A stretch of 64,000 nt of DNA from Paenibacillus_E qinlingensis_A (GTDB lineage: Bacteria; Bacillota; Bacilli; Paenibacillales; NBRC-103111): assembly GCF_031455095.1 (NCBI RefSeq), contig NZ_JAVDSB010000001.1, positions 248,001 through 312,000 of the forward strand, written 5' to 3'. Below the pieces are notes generated by a model that was not told the origin of the DNA, made no database searches, and saw nothing but the letters and a program-made list of their open reading frames with translations. Positions 8,673-17,373 of the stretch are shown in pieces. The first letter of the stretch is position 1. Each line of letters starts with the position of its first letter. A program made the position numbers and the translations under genes.

Positions 8673-8782
8673 TAAAAAATGGGCTGATGTGGTATCCTAC
8701 TTATAGGTTAACAAAGGAAGAGAGAAGCGTCAAAGCTAGTAAATTCGTGACTAGAGTGAATTTGGTTCTTTTGCCAATGGAT

Positions 8783-8831
8783 CATCCATATGTTGTGTAG
8801 TATAATAATTTGGCACTACCATATATTGAGA
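8783..8831 (+). promoter_or_regulatory. nrdJ promoter with tandem NrdR-like boxes
   Basis: A perfect -10 element, TATAAT, lies at 8801-8806. It is flanked by two sites resembling the NrdR box ACACWATATATWGTGT: CATCCATATGTTGTGT at 8783-8798 and CTACCATATATTGAGA at 8816-8831, each matching about 11 of 16 positions. The sites start 33 bases apart, three helical turns, as known for tandem NrdR boxes. One overlaps the -35 region and the other covers the transcription start, a classical repressor layout for ribonucleotide reductase genes. Confidence 0.6.
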
Positions 8832-8906
8832 AATGCGGGATACCGAATCTCGTAGTGATTATCTTAAATGCAGCTGTATATGCACTTTATTAGGAGGCTT
8901 ATGTTC

Positions 8907-9968
8907 ATGGGGAATGTGTATGAGAGTAAGAAGCTAACGGGATTGAGTGAGAAGATATTTTTGGATCGCTACGCACTTAAAAATGCAGACACGAGTCATG
9001 CAAAGGTTGGGGATACCGTTCTTGTCCTCACCAAAGATGATCCTAAATTTCCAGCCAAAGAGGTTGGCGAAATTATTAGCCGTGAAGGAAATACCGTAAA
9101 GGTTCGTACACGCAGCGGGGAAACCGTGGAATCTGCGGTTGAGAAGCTAACGTTAAATATGGAGAAAACACCAGAAGAAATGTGGGACCGTTTGGCTGGC
9201 GCCATGGCATCCGTTGAGAAGACAGCGGAGAAACGTCAGGAATGGACGGAGAAGTTCAGATATATTTTAAATGATTGGAAGCTTGTTCCTGGAGGCCGTA
9301 TTGCAGCAGGAGCGGATGCCAGTGATGAGTTGACGTTATTTAACTGCTACGTAATTCCTTCACCGAAGGATAGCCGTGGCGGCATTATGAATACGCTGAC
9401 TGAAATGACAGAAATTATGTCACGCGGCGGTGGCGTTGGGATCAACCTGTCTTCGCTTCGTCCGAGACGTTCTGTCGTGAAAGGTGTTAATGGCTCTTCC
9501 AGCGGTGCGGTCTCTTGGGGCGGATTATTTAGCTACACGACGGGCTTAATTGAGCAAGGTGGAAGTCGTCGCGGGGCACTGATGCTGATGATTAACGATT
9601 GGCATCCAGATTTGGAGGATTTCATTACGGTGAAGTCCACGATGGGACAAATTACGAACGCGAACTTATCTGTGTGCGTAAGTAATGGCTTCATGAAAGC
9701 AGTGAAGGAAGATTTGGAGTGGGAACTGGTGTTCCCGGATACAACAGATCCAGAATACAATGAGTTATGGGATGGCAATTTAGACGCATGGAAAAAGCTA
9801 GGCAAAGCGGTTAAGCCATATCGTACTGTGCGAGCTCGCGATGTATGGCATTCCATTATTGAATCGGCATGGAAATCAGCTGAACCTGGTGTAGTATTCT
9901 TGGAATACTACAATCAAATGTCCAACAGTTGGTATTTTAATCCGATTATTTGTACGAATCCGTGTGGT
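8907..9968 (+). CDS. nrdJ: B12-dependent ribonucleotide reductase NrdJ, exon 1
   Basis: First 354 residues of class II (adenosylcobalamin) ribonucleotide reductase, which makes deoxynucleotides with or without oxygen. The N-terminal redox cysteine is C147 in LFNCYVIP. The catalytic motif NPCGE is reached at N351-P-C353-G354; C353 is the thiyl-radical cysteine. The frame then runs into a group I intron and stops after three more codons. The chosen ATG at 8907 is 9 bases from AGGAGG (8892-8897); ATG codons at 8868 and 8901 are also in frame but less well placed. Joined to 11201-12781 it gives an uninterrupted ~880-residue enzyme. Confidence 0.92.
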
Positions 9969-11200
9969 AAGGTAGCCTAATTTGCCTCACGTTAAACATC
10001 GCGGAATAAAGCGGGAAGGCTGAGAAGCTAATCCGAACCGAAGGCTGGAAATAAAGAACCAGTCAGGGGCAGAGCATAGATGGTGAACCTGCATGAAAGC
10101 AGAATATAACCCATCCACGAGGCCGCGACACTTAAAGAATTCAAGCGTCTTATCCCCTAATGATATTTTGAAAAAGGAGGTGAATAATTTGAATAGAGGT
10201 TACAGTGGATATTATCGAGAAACTTTCTTGAGAAGTTCATACGAGTACGCATATGCTAGATATTTAGATTACTTTGGCATTAAATGGATGTATGAAGAAA
10301 GAACATACAATCTGGGATATAAAGATTATAAACCTGATTTTTTTATTTACGATAAGCAGAATACTTTAATAAAAATTGTTGAAGTAAAACAAAGAAATCT
10401 AAAAGTTATTATTAAAACGAAAAAAGATCTTGAACGCTTGAAATCGATGTATGGTATCTCTGCAGAGATAGTATCTTACGAAGAATTACTACTTTTGTAT
10501 AAAGAACTTCCAATGTCACTTACTTCAACTTTAAGTCATTGGATAGATTCAGAAGAGACAACAATTAATAAAAAATGGGAAGGGTCCCTTAATCCACATT
10601 TTAATCGAAAGCATAATGAAAACACTAAAAAGTACATTTCTGATAAAACAAGAGAACGATGGAAAGATCCCTTTCTTCGAAATAAAATGTTGGCTGGCTC
10701 TTTAAAGGGTGCTGAAGCGGTAAAAGCAAAAAAAGGAACGTGGATAAAAGTTCCAAGGGTAACTCGAGTCTGCGAGTTTTGTGAAAAAGCATTCAGTACA
10801 TTAGATACGAGCGTACAAAGATTTTGCAGTGATATTTGTGGTGGTAAATATGGTTTTAAGCTAGCTACTGCAGCCTATACGAAAAATAGGCAAAATGTTC
10901 ATTGGAGAATTAGAAGCTATGTACTCGATTGGACGAAGAAGAATAGCGAGTATGTCGAAAATATTCCGAATAACAGAATAAAATCGAGCTTGCAGCCATT
11001 ACTTAATGATATTGCTAACAATTACGATGTGAATGATATAAGAGTCGTTACTATTGCTGTTTTAGGGGAACAGCTAGGACGAAAAGAACTTTTAAAGTTC
11101 TTAAAAGATGCTTTGAATGATAAGTGAAAAGATATGCCGACCTAACGGGAATTGAACCGTTAGAACTATTGGATAAAAAGCCGATAGGATAACAAAATTG
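9969..11200 (+). ncRNA. Group I self-splicing intron in nrdJ
   Basis: 1,232-base intron between the Gly and Glu codons of the NPCG-E motif. Exact removal restores the NrdJ frame. P1: exon end CGTGTGGT (9961-9968) pairs with intron GCCTCACG (about 9984-9991), leaving the required U-G pair at the 5' splice site and one internal mismatch. P7: GCATA (10074-10078, in an R-like element) pairs with TATGC (11133-11137, in the S-like element AAAAGATATGCC). Two hairpins follow as P9-type elements: CTAACGG/CCGTTAG (11142-11163) and CTATTGG/CCGATAG (11166-11187). The last base is G (omega-G). The endonuclease gene lies between the P7 strands, in the P8 region. Confidence 0.88.
10189..11127 (+). CDS. Group I intron homing endonuclease, PD-(D/E)XK type
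   Basis: 312-residue protein inside the nrdJ intron. It should cut intronless nrdJ alleles and so spread the intron. Residues ~15-80 carry SSYEYAYARYLDYFGI followed by KPDFFIYD and IVEVKQR, a PD-(D/E)XK core as in I-Ssp6803I-like enzymes. A NUMOD3-like DNA-binding stretch follows (FNRKHNENTKKYISDKTR), then a zinc-finger-like CEFC...CSDIC motif. The frame is open back to an ATG at 10093, but TTG 10189 has a textbook AAAGGAGGTGA 8 bases upstream, so that start is used. The gene is AT-rich compared with the exons, as expected for a foreign mobile gene, and looks intact. Confidence 0.82.
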   Translation: MNRGYSGYYRETFLRSSYEYAYARYLDYFGIKWMYEERTYNLGYKDYKPDFFIYDKQNTLIKIVEVKQRNLKVIIKTKKDLERLKSMYGISAEIVSYEELLLLYKELPMSLTSTLSHWIDSEETTINKKWEGSLNPHFNRKHNENTKKYISDKTRERWKDPFLRNKMLAGSLKGAEAVKAKKGTWIKVPRVTRVCEFCEKAFSTLDTSVQRFCSDICGGKYGFKLATAAYTKNRQNVHWRIRSYVLDWTKKNSEYVENIPNNRIKSSLQPLLNDIANNYDVNDIRVVTIAVLGEQLGRKELLKFLKDALNDK

Positions 11201-12781
11201 GAACAAGGCTTACCTGCATGGGGTGTTTGTAATTTATCAGCTATCAATCTGTCGAAGTTCTATGATGCGGAGAAACATGATGTAGATTGGGAAGAACTTG
11301 CTACTGTCGTGCGTTACTCAACGCGTTTCCTAGATAACGTGATTGATAAAACGCCGTATCATTTTGAAGAAAATCGAGCAAATCAACAAAATGAGCGTCG
11401 TGTAGGACTGGGTACGATGGGTCTGGCAGAGCTTATGATTCTTTTGAAAATACGTTATGGAAGTCCAGAATCACTCGTGTTCTTAGACAAGATTTATGGA
11501 TTCATGGCGAGAGAAGCCTACCTGGCTTCCTCTGAGATTGCAGGCGAGAAGGGATCCTTCCAAGCCTTTATCGAAGATAAATTTATGGAAAGTGGCTTTA
11601 TGCGCAAAATGACGGAGGTCTATCCAGAAGTTGGCGCTTCCATTCGTCAGCAAGGTATGCGTAATGTAACCGTCATTACACAAGCTCCTACTGGGAGTAC
11701 GGGTACAATGGTCGGTACATCGACAGGGATTGAGCCATATTTCGCCTTCGAATACTATCGTCAAAGCCGCCTAGGTTTCGATAAACAGTATGTGCCGATT
11801 GCGCAGAACTGGAAGGACGCCAACCCTGATCAGGATCTGCCGGACTACTTTGTTACCTCGATGAGCTTGTCCGCTGAGGATCATATTCGTGCACAAGCTG
11901 CTATTCAGACCTGGGTGGATAGCTCGATTTCCAAAACGGCTAACTGTCCAGCAGACTTCACGGTTGAAGAAACCAAACGCCTCTATGAATTAGCGTTTGA
12001 TCTGGGCTGTAAAGGCGTGACGATCTATCGCGATGGCAGTCGTGATGTTCAGGTGTTGAGTACAAGTTCTGATAAGAAGGAAGAAGTGAAGGCAGAAGCT
12101 AAAGAAGTGCAGCCTGAAGTAGCGCCAGTAGCTGTCGCGGCGGAAGCTGTTGTGGAGAAAGAAAGCTTTGCTGCTATTTCTGGCAAGCTCGCAGTGAATG
12201 TAGATGCGAAGACGGAGCAAAGCTTCGACAAACAATACAAGCGCCGTCCGCAAATTCTGCGTGGCGCTACTTACAAAGTGAATACACCATTCGGTATGGC
12301 ATATATCACGATAAATGATATGAACGGAACACCGAGTGAGATTTTCCTTAACGTTGGAAAAGCGGGATCTGACGTGTTCGCGATGTCCGAAGCACTCGGC
12401 CGCGTGTGCTCCTTGTTCTTGCGTTATGGTGATCACGGTGACAAAGTGAAGCTGCTCGTGAAGCACTTGAAAGGCATTGGCGGCTCCGGCGCCATTGGTT
12501 TCGGGAATAACCGCGTGGAATCGATCGCAGACGCGGTTGCCAAAGCGCTCGAACAGCACGACGAAGTGATGAGCGAGCCTGACGACGCGCGGAACTATGT
12601 GACCGCGACGAGTGAAGTTGTTGGGGCCGCGCCTGTGGCGGCGGCTGCGAACGGGCACTCGGCTCCGAGCGCGACGAATGTCGCAGCGATGGACCTGTGC
12701 ACGTCATGCGGTTCCGCTTCGCTGGTGAACAGCGAAGGGTGTAAGAATTGCGTCAACTGCGGATATAGCAGATGTAATTGA
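11201..12781 (+). CDS. nrdJ: B12-dependent ribonucleotide reductase NrdJ, exon 2
   Basis: Remaining ~526 residues of NrdJ. The first codon is the catalytic Glu (E355 of the joined protein) of NPCGE. Ten residues later comes the partner redox cysteine, C364 in WGVCNLSAINLS. A glycyl/B12-barrel segment follows (APTGSTGTMVGTSTGIEP). After an Ala/Glu/Val-rich linker the C-terminal TSCPD domain (GGSGAIGFGNNRVESIADA) and a zinc ribbon (CTSCGS...CKNCVNCGYSRC) end the protein; both are usual for bacterial NrdJ. This part has no usable ribosome binding site of its own, so it depends on splicing. Confidence 0.92.
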   Translation, partial: EQGLPAWGVCNLSAINLSKFYDAEKHDVDWEELATVVRYSTRFLDNVIDKTPYHFEENRANQQNERRVGLGTMGLAELMILLKIRYGSPESLVFLDKIYGFMAREAYLASSEIAGEKGSFQAFIEDKFMESGFMRKMTEVYPEVGASIRQQGMRNVTVITQAPTGSTGTMVGTSTGIEPYFAFEYYRQSRLGFDKQYVPIAQNWKDANPDQDLPDYFVTSMSLSAEDHIRAQAAIQTWVDSSISKTANCPADFTVEETKRLYELAFDLGCKGVTIYRDGSRDVQVLSTSSDKKEEVKAEAKEVQPEVAPVAVAAEAVVEKESFAAISGKLAVNVDAKTEQSFDKQYKRRPQILRGATYKVNTPFGMAYITINDMNGTPSEIFLNVGKAGSDVFAMSEALGRVCSLFLRYGDHGDKVKLLVKHLKGIGGSGAIGFGNNRVESIADAVAKALEQHDEVMSEPDDARNYVTATSEVVGAAPVAAAANGHSAPSATNVAAMDLCTSCGSASLVNSEGCKNCVNCGYSRCN

Positions 12782-12786
12782 TGGAA

Positions 12787-12820
12787 AATCCAGGGCGGGG
12801 GCCCTGGATTTTTTTTTTTT
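12787..12820 (+). terminator. Intrinsic terminator of nrdJ
   Basis: AATCCAGGGC pairs perfectly with GCCCTGGATT around a GGGG loop and is followed by eleven or more T. Confidence 0.9.
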
Positions 12821-12893
12821 GTTATTTTTTTATTTATAGTTTGTTGTATGTTTCAATTTGTTTCTTTAACTAGTTAGCATTTTTATTTGAAAT

Positions 12894-13406
12894 TCACGCC
12901 GGTTTCAAATCACGATTATTGTCATTTGTATCATTGCTAGGATGGCCAAGTTCATGTGCTTGTTTTTGCAAATAGAGCGACCAAAAATGAACAAGTTGAA
13001 GCCCATCAATCAATTCTACATCGACTTCTTTTGCATACTTTTGTGCGTTTGAAGTAAACCCACTTGTTGTGAGTACAATACCACCACTAGCATTCTGTTT
13101 GACAATTTGAGAATGGATAATAGCTATTGGGTCAAACGATACATCCTCTTTATAGCATTTTACTTGAACAAGAAAGAGACCTTTACTCCGTTGATGTTCG
13201 ATGTCTACCCCATAATCACCCGAACTTTCTGTGACATATGTGGTTCCTCCATATATTCCTTCTAGAATATCGGCTACAAAGTATTCAAATTCGTAAGGAC
13301 TGTTCTTTATAAAGTTGCTAGTTAAGGTCTGGTTGCTTAATTCGACTTCTTTCTTGTCTTCTTTTTTAAAGCGATAATACAGACCCATTGCAATTGTTTT
13401 ATACAT
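12894..13406 (-). CDS. Mrr-like restriction endonuclease domain protein
   Basis: 170-residue protein with a complete Mrr_cat (PF04471) nuclease domain: the PYEFEYFVADILEGIYGG helix, then GDYGVDIEHQ and LVQVKCY, which supply the Asp and Gln-X-Lys of the PD-(D/E)XK active site. The end of the domain is GGIVLTTSGFTSNAQKYA. Such proteins cut foreign or modified DNA. Many relatives have an extra N-terminal DNA-binding or membrane part; here only ~40 residues precede the domain. The ATG has no clear ribosome binding site, so the gene may be truncated or start elsewhere. It is convergent with nrdJ and has no modification enzyme nearby. Confidence 0.75.
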   Translation of the reverse strand: MYKTIAMGLYYRFKKEDKKEVELSNQTLTSNFIKNSPYEFEYFVADILEGIYGGTTYVTESSGDYGVDIEHQRSKGLFLVQVKCYKEDVSFDPIAIIHSQIVKQNASGGIVLTTSGFTSNAQKYAKEVDVELIDGLQLVHFWSLYLQKQAHELGHPSNDTNDNNRDLKPA

Positions 13407-13567
13407 TTGGTCATTCGTATGTTTTCGAAATTGTTCTCGCCTTTTTACTACTTATTCTCGATCAATGTTGATTGATGAGCTAGCACCAACCATGTTTGAA
13501 TCGCGTGAATATTAAATGATTTATATTGGGATCTGAGCTAATGCAGAACAATCGTTAAAACATTCGA

Positions 13568-13590
13568 AGGGCTGCCTCATAGCAGCTCTT
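13568..13590. terminator. Terminator-like hairpin in the gap before the GntR gene
   Basis: AGGGCTGC pairs with GCAGCTCT, followed by CTTCTTTT. No gene ends just before it, so it may be a relic. The rest of the 13407-13660 gap shows no gene. Confidence 0.35.
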
Positions 13591-13664
13591 CACTTCTTTT
13601 ACAGGAATCATTGTTCAGCAACATAAAGAATTATGAGTACAAGGGAGTCTTCTAGTAAAAAGTG

Positions 13665-13730
13665 TTGACGAATCTCCTTTGCTTTGTCATAATATTATTA
13701 ATTAAGTGTGATCACATATCACAAATCACA
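13665..13730 (+). promoter_or_regulatory. Promoter and operator of the GntR-NCS1-amidase-PxpA unit
   Basis: TTGACG (13665-13670) and CATAAT (13688-13693) are 17 bases apart. Just downstream lies the perfect palindrome TGTGATCACA (13707-13716), followed by related half sites (ATATCACAAATCACATA). This is a natural place for the GntR/FadR-type repressor to bind its own promoter. Confidence 0.6.
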
Positions 13731-13748
13731 TATCTTGGAGGCGGAAGA

Positions 13749-14399
13749 ATGAGTAGTGACATCATTAAAGTACTATCGGTGAATAACGAAGTGTATGACC
13801 GCTTGAGAGAGCGGATAACCCTTGGGGTGATTCCGCCCGGGAAGAAAATTTCGATCCGTACGATTGCAGAGTTGTTTGGTGTTAGCACGATGCCAGTGCG
13901 AGAAGCGCTGCGCATGTTGCAGGCGGAAGGTTTTATTACTTTCGAAAGGCGCAGTGTTACCGTTAACGAACTGTCAGTTGAGGAAGTGAAGCAAATGTTC
14001 ACCATTCGCAAGCACCTTGAGATGCTTGCCGCGGAGTGGTCTCTTGAACAGGTAACACATGATGACTTTGGGGCTTTGGAAGATATTTTAGAATCGATGG
14101 CCAACCCGAACATGGACGTTACAGAATGGAGGAAGTTGAATAAACTCTTTCACTTACGATTTTACGAATGTTCCAAATCCTCGCATGTGCTCGAGCTAAT
14201 CAAAAATGTGTGGGATAAGGTGGAACCTTACATGACAATCTATTCGTCATCGGTGGACGATTTTCAAGAAGCGCATATTCAGCACCGCGAGATTTTGGAT
14301 TTGATTCAGCAGCGTAACCTCCCCTTGCTTCTAGAGAAAATAGCCGACCACCTGAATTATACATGTGACGTGGTTTCAAAGGCTCTATCCAATAAATAG
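13749..14399 (+). CDS. GntR-family regulator, FadR subfamily (FCD domain)
   Basis: 216-residue transcription factor. The N-terminal winged helix has the GntR pattern (VYDRLRERITLGVIPPGKKI, then TIAELFGVSTMPVREALRML). The all-alpha FCD effector domain follows, with the metal/ligand helix pattern ending in HREILDLIQQRN. The start at 13749 is preceded by GGAGGCGG. The gene lies just upstream of an NCS1 permease, an amidase and a PxpA-like protein in the same direction and probably represses them until a substrate-derived ligand appears. A palindrome in its own promoter supports autoregulation. Confidence 0.9.
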   Translation: MSSDIIKVLSVNNEVYDRLRERITLGVIPPGKKISIRTIAELFGVSTMPVREALRMLQAEGFITFERRSVTVNELSVEEVKQMFTIRKHLEMLAAEWSLEQVTHDDFGALEDILESMANPNMDVTEWRKLNKLFHLRFYECSKSSHVLELIKNVWDKVEPYMTIYSSSVDDFQEAHIQHREILDLIQQRNLPLLLEKIADHLNYTCDVVSKALSNK

Positions 14400-14496
14400 T
14401 AAACTAAGTAAAGAGGTGAATGCCATGCCATGAAGTGTTGTGTGATTAAGGCGGGAAGGAAAAAATGGAATTGAAAATTAACGGAGGTGTATTCAG

Positions 14497-15777
14497 ATGA
14501 GTCAAGCATCAGTTGATAATGAGCTCTTTGAGAGCGAGTACGAACATTCAGCCGTTCCAGCGGATAAACGAAAGTCCTTGTTATCGGTTATGTCCGTGTG
14601 GGTAGGATTTCCAATGATTATTACTGGTGCTGTTACAGGGGCTACGCTCGTGCATGGGTTGGGCTTCTTGCGAGGCATACTTGCAATGGTTCTTGGTAAT
14701 GGGTTGCTATTTGCTTATGTTGGGCTTCTAAGCATACTTGGGGCAAAGGACGGGTATAATTTCTCCTTACAAGCTTCAAAGACGTTCGGACGAAAAGGGT
14801 ACATGGTTTCTTCCGCACTTTTATCTACACTCGTCATAGGGTGGTTTGCTGTGCAGACGGGATTAACCGGCGTTAGCATGGGCAGTGCATTTGGTGTGAA
14901 TCAAGTGCTAATCGTGGTGATAGCGGGCATTTTATATTTACTGCTGACTCTGTTAGGTATCAAGGCATTATCTATTATAGGAATAATATCAGTACCTTTA
15001 TTTCTTGTATTAGGAGTGTACTCGGCAATAGAGGCTGTTGGGAACGGCCATGCAGTTATGAGCTATGCTGGTAATCCTGATTCCCCATTGGCTTTCTGGG
15101 TCGGTGTCACGCTTGTATTCGCATTGTTCGCCGACTCGGGAACGATGACGTCTGATTTTACTCGATGGGCGAAAAATCGCAATCACGCTGTAATCGCGAC
15201 CTTTGCTGCATTTCCCATTTCAAATTTGATTGCAATGATCGTCGGAGGCGTTATCGCGGCAGCAACATTAAGCGGCTCGGGTGATGTATTCGGTGTCATC
15301 GTTGTAAAAGGAGGCATTTTAACTTGGATTGCGGTGCTGTTTCTGTTCGTTAATCTAGGTACGGTCTGCTCACACTGCTTGTACAATGGAGCCGTCGGTT
15401 GGTCGCACATTACTGGGACGAAGATGCGCACAATGACAATCATACTCGGCATTATTGGAATTCTGGTTGCAGCGCTTGGCATTTGGAGCTATTTCGTAAA
15501 CTGGCTGAATCTCCTTGGCGTGATCGTGCCGCCGATCGGTACGATTATCATCATGGACCAATTAGTAACTCGTAAGACGTCGACTGCAATCGACGGCAAT
15601 ATTCGCTACCAACCCTTCCTTGCTTGGGGAATTGGTTCAACTGCTGCTCTTTTCGCCAACTATCAGTTCCCTAGTGTATCCACTGCGATTTGTGGGATAA
15701 TCATATCCGCTATTACTTATTGGATGATTTCTAAAAAGTCATCCGTCGTTGCTCCCAGAACGGTAGCATCAAAATAA
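14497..15777 (+). CDS. NCS1-family permease (CodB-like)
   Basis: 426-residue membrane protein with about 12 hydrophobic segments, of the nucleobase:cation symporter-1 family, which imports cytosine, hydantoins, allantoin, uracil and similar ring compounds. The N-terminal SVMSVWVGFPMIITGAVTGA and the central FADSGTMTSDFTRWAK segment match the CodB branch. AACGGAGGTG precedes the ATG. It is followed by an amidase and a PxpA-like gene, so the cargo is probably a cyclic or linear amide that these enzymes open. The exact substrate is not readable from sequence. Confidence 0.87.
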   Translation: MSQASVDNELFESEYEHSAVPADKRKSLLSVMSVWVGFPMIITGAVTGATLVHGLGFLRGILAMVLGNGLLFAYVGLLSILGAKDGYNFSLQASKTFGRKGYMVSSALLSTLVIGWFAVQTGLTGVSMGSAFGVNQVLIVVIAGILYLLLTLLGIKALSIIGIISVPLFLVLGVYSAIEAVGNGHAVMSYAGNPDSPLAFWVGVTLVFALFADSGTMTSDFTRWAKNRNHAVIATFAAFPISNLIAMIVGGVIAAATLSGSGDVFGVIVVKGGILTWIAVLFLFVNLGTVCSHCLYNGAVGWSHITGTKMRTMTIILGIIGILVAALGIWSYFVNWLNLLGVIVPPIGTIIIMDQLVTRKTSTAIDGNIRYQPFLAWGIGSTAALFANYQFPSVSTAICGIIISAITYWMISKKSSVVAPRTVASK

Positions 15778-15891
15778 TAACAGAACTAGCAACGAGAGAA
15801 GCGTCTGCCAACGCGTCTCTACGACCAAGACAAAGAGATTCATTGTTGACATTGTAACATACTTGCTCAGACAGAAGAAGGAGTTGATTAT

Positions 15892-17373
15892 ATGAGTACT
15901 TTTACATATATGGAAGCTACCGTGGAGTCGTTCCACGAAGCTTTGAAAGCGAAGACAGTTACCGGAGCAGATTTAGTAGGATGGTATCTAGATAGAATTG
16001 AGTCTTATAATAATCAGGGCCCTAGCATACAAGCGATTGTAACTGTCAATCCCTCTGCGATGGAAGAAGCGAATGCGCTAGATGCTTATTTTGCCGAAAC
16101 GGGCGAGTTCAAAGGTCCACTGCACGGGGTACCTGTGTTAGTGAAAGACCAAGCCGAGACGGCTGGTATTCGCACAACATTCGGCTCTATAGCGTTCGCG
16201 GATTACGTACCAGAACAAGACGCATCGCTTATCAAGCGACTCCGCCAAGCCGGGGCGATAATCCTCGCGAAGACGAGTATGTGTGATTTTGCTGCAGGGT
16301 GGTTCTCCTTTTCGTCCATGACAGATCACACGAAAAACCCGTACGATCTGGCACGGGAATCCGGGGGCTCAAGCGCGGGTACGAGCGCCGGTATCGCCGC
16401 TAATTTCGGTTTGATCGGCGTCGGTGAAGATACGGGTGGCTCGATTCGGTTACCATCTTCCTTCAATAACTTGTTCGGCCTTCGCGTCACGACCGGTTTG
16501 ATTAGTCGGAACGGGTTTTCCCCGCTTGTGCATTTCCAAGACACGGCGGGTCCGATTACGCGTACGGTTCAAGACTCTGCGAAGTTGATGGACGTCCTCG
16601 TCGGCTTTGATCGGAACGATGTGTTTACGGCTGCTACTGCTCAAACCGCGCATGCGGGGCAGTACGAGGCCATGCTCGAAGGCGCAAGCATGAAGAAGTA
16701 CCGAGTAGGCGTCCTCTCCAGTGCATTTGGACCAGACAGTGATACGGACTGTGCTCCTGTGAACGACCAGATTCGTTCGACTGTTGCCTGGTTAAAGGAG
16801 CAAGGCGTCGAGGTCGTGGAAGAGCTCGAAATCCTTAATATGGATCGATGGATTACCGAAACATCGCTATACACCTTGCAGTCGAAAAAAGACATAAACA
16901 ACTTCTTGCAGAAGCGTCCAAGCGTCCCACTCAAGAGCTTCAAGGAAATATACGATGCTAAAGCGTTTCATCCCATGAACGACTTGTTCCACGATATTAT
17001 CGCCGGTCCCGATGAGCCGGAGAGTGACGAGAACTATTACCGCTACCGGGTACGTCAAGAGGAATTCCGTCGCGTCGTCGTTCACTTGATGCTGGACAAT
17101 GAAGTAGACTTTCTGCTCTATCCGACTGTTCAAGTACTGCCTCCGAAGCGCGAGGAGTTGTACGCTCAGAAGTGGAGTTGTCTAAAGTTCCCAACGAATA
17201 CGGTCATAGCTTCACAATCTGGCCTTCCGGCTATGTCAATTCCCTCAGGCTTCGCCGGTCATCTCCCCGTAGGCTTTGAATTAGTAGGTAAGCCGTTTGC
17301 AGAAGCGGATCTCTTGCGGTTCGCTTACGATTACGAACAACATGCTTCTCCAAGGAGAGAACCAGGGCTGTGA
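15892..17373 (+). CDS. Amidase signature (AS) family amidohydrolase
   Basis: 493-residue amidase. The Ser-cisSer-Lys triad can be placed: K85 in VPVLVKDQAET, the cis-Ser in ESGGSSAGTSAG (about residue 160), and the nucleophile S184 in GEDTGGSIRLPSS. Length fits stand-alone AS amidases rather than a GatA subunit, and no GatB or GatC is nearby. AAGGAG precedes the ATG. The stop overlaps the GTG start of the next gene by four bases (GTGA), so the two proteins are co-translated and probably act in one pathway, hydrolysing an amide imported by the NCS1 permease. Confidence 0.88.
   Translation: MSTFTYMEATVESFHEALKAKTVTGADLVGWYLDRIESYNNQGPSIQAIVTVNPSAMEEANALDAYFAETGEFKGPLHGVPVLVKDQAETAGIRTTFGSIAFADYVPEQDASLIKRLRQAGAIILAKTSMCDFAAGWFSFSSMTDHTKNPYDLARESGGSSAGTSAGIAANFGLIGVGEDTGGSIRLPSSFNNLFGLRVTTGLISRNGFSPLVHFQDTAGPITRTVQDSAKLMDVLVGFDRNDVFTAATAQTAHAGQYEAMLEGASMKKYRVGVLSSAFGPDSDTDCAPVNDQIRSTVAWLKEQGVEVVEELEILNMDRWITETSLYTLQSKKDINNFLQKRPSVPLKSFKEIYDAKAFHPMNDLFHDIIAGPDEPESDENYYRYRVRQEEFRRVVVHLMLDNEVDFLLYPTVQVLPPKREELYAQKWSCLKFPTNTVIASQSGLPAMSIPSGFAGHLPVGFELVGKPFAEADLLRFAYDYEQHASPRREPGL

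Noticed and set aside
8868..12781. nrdJ as a frameshifted or disrupted pseudogene, or an intein insertion
   Set aside because: The interruption begins and ends at precise intron borders with pairing P1, P7 and P9-type elements, and the inserted reading frame is not continuous with the host frame as an intein would be.
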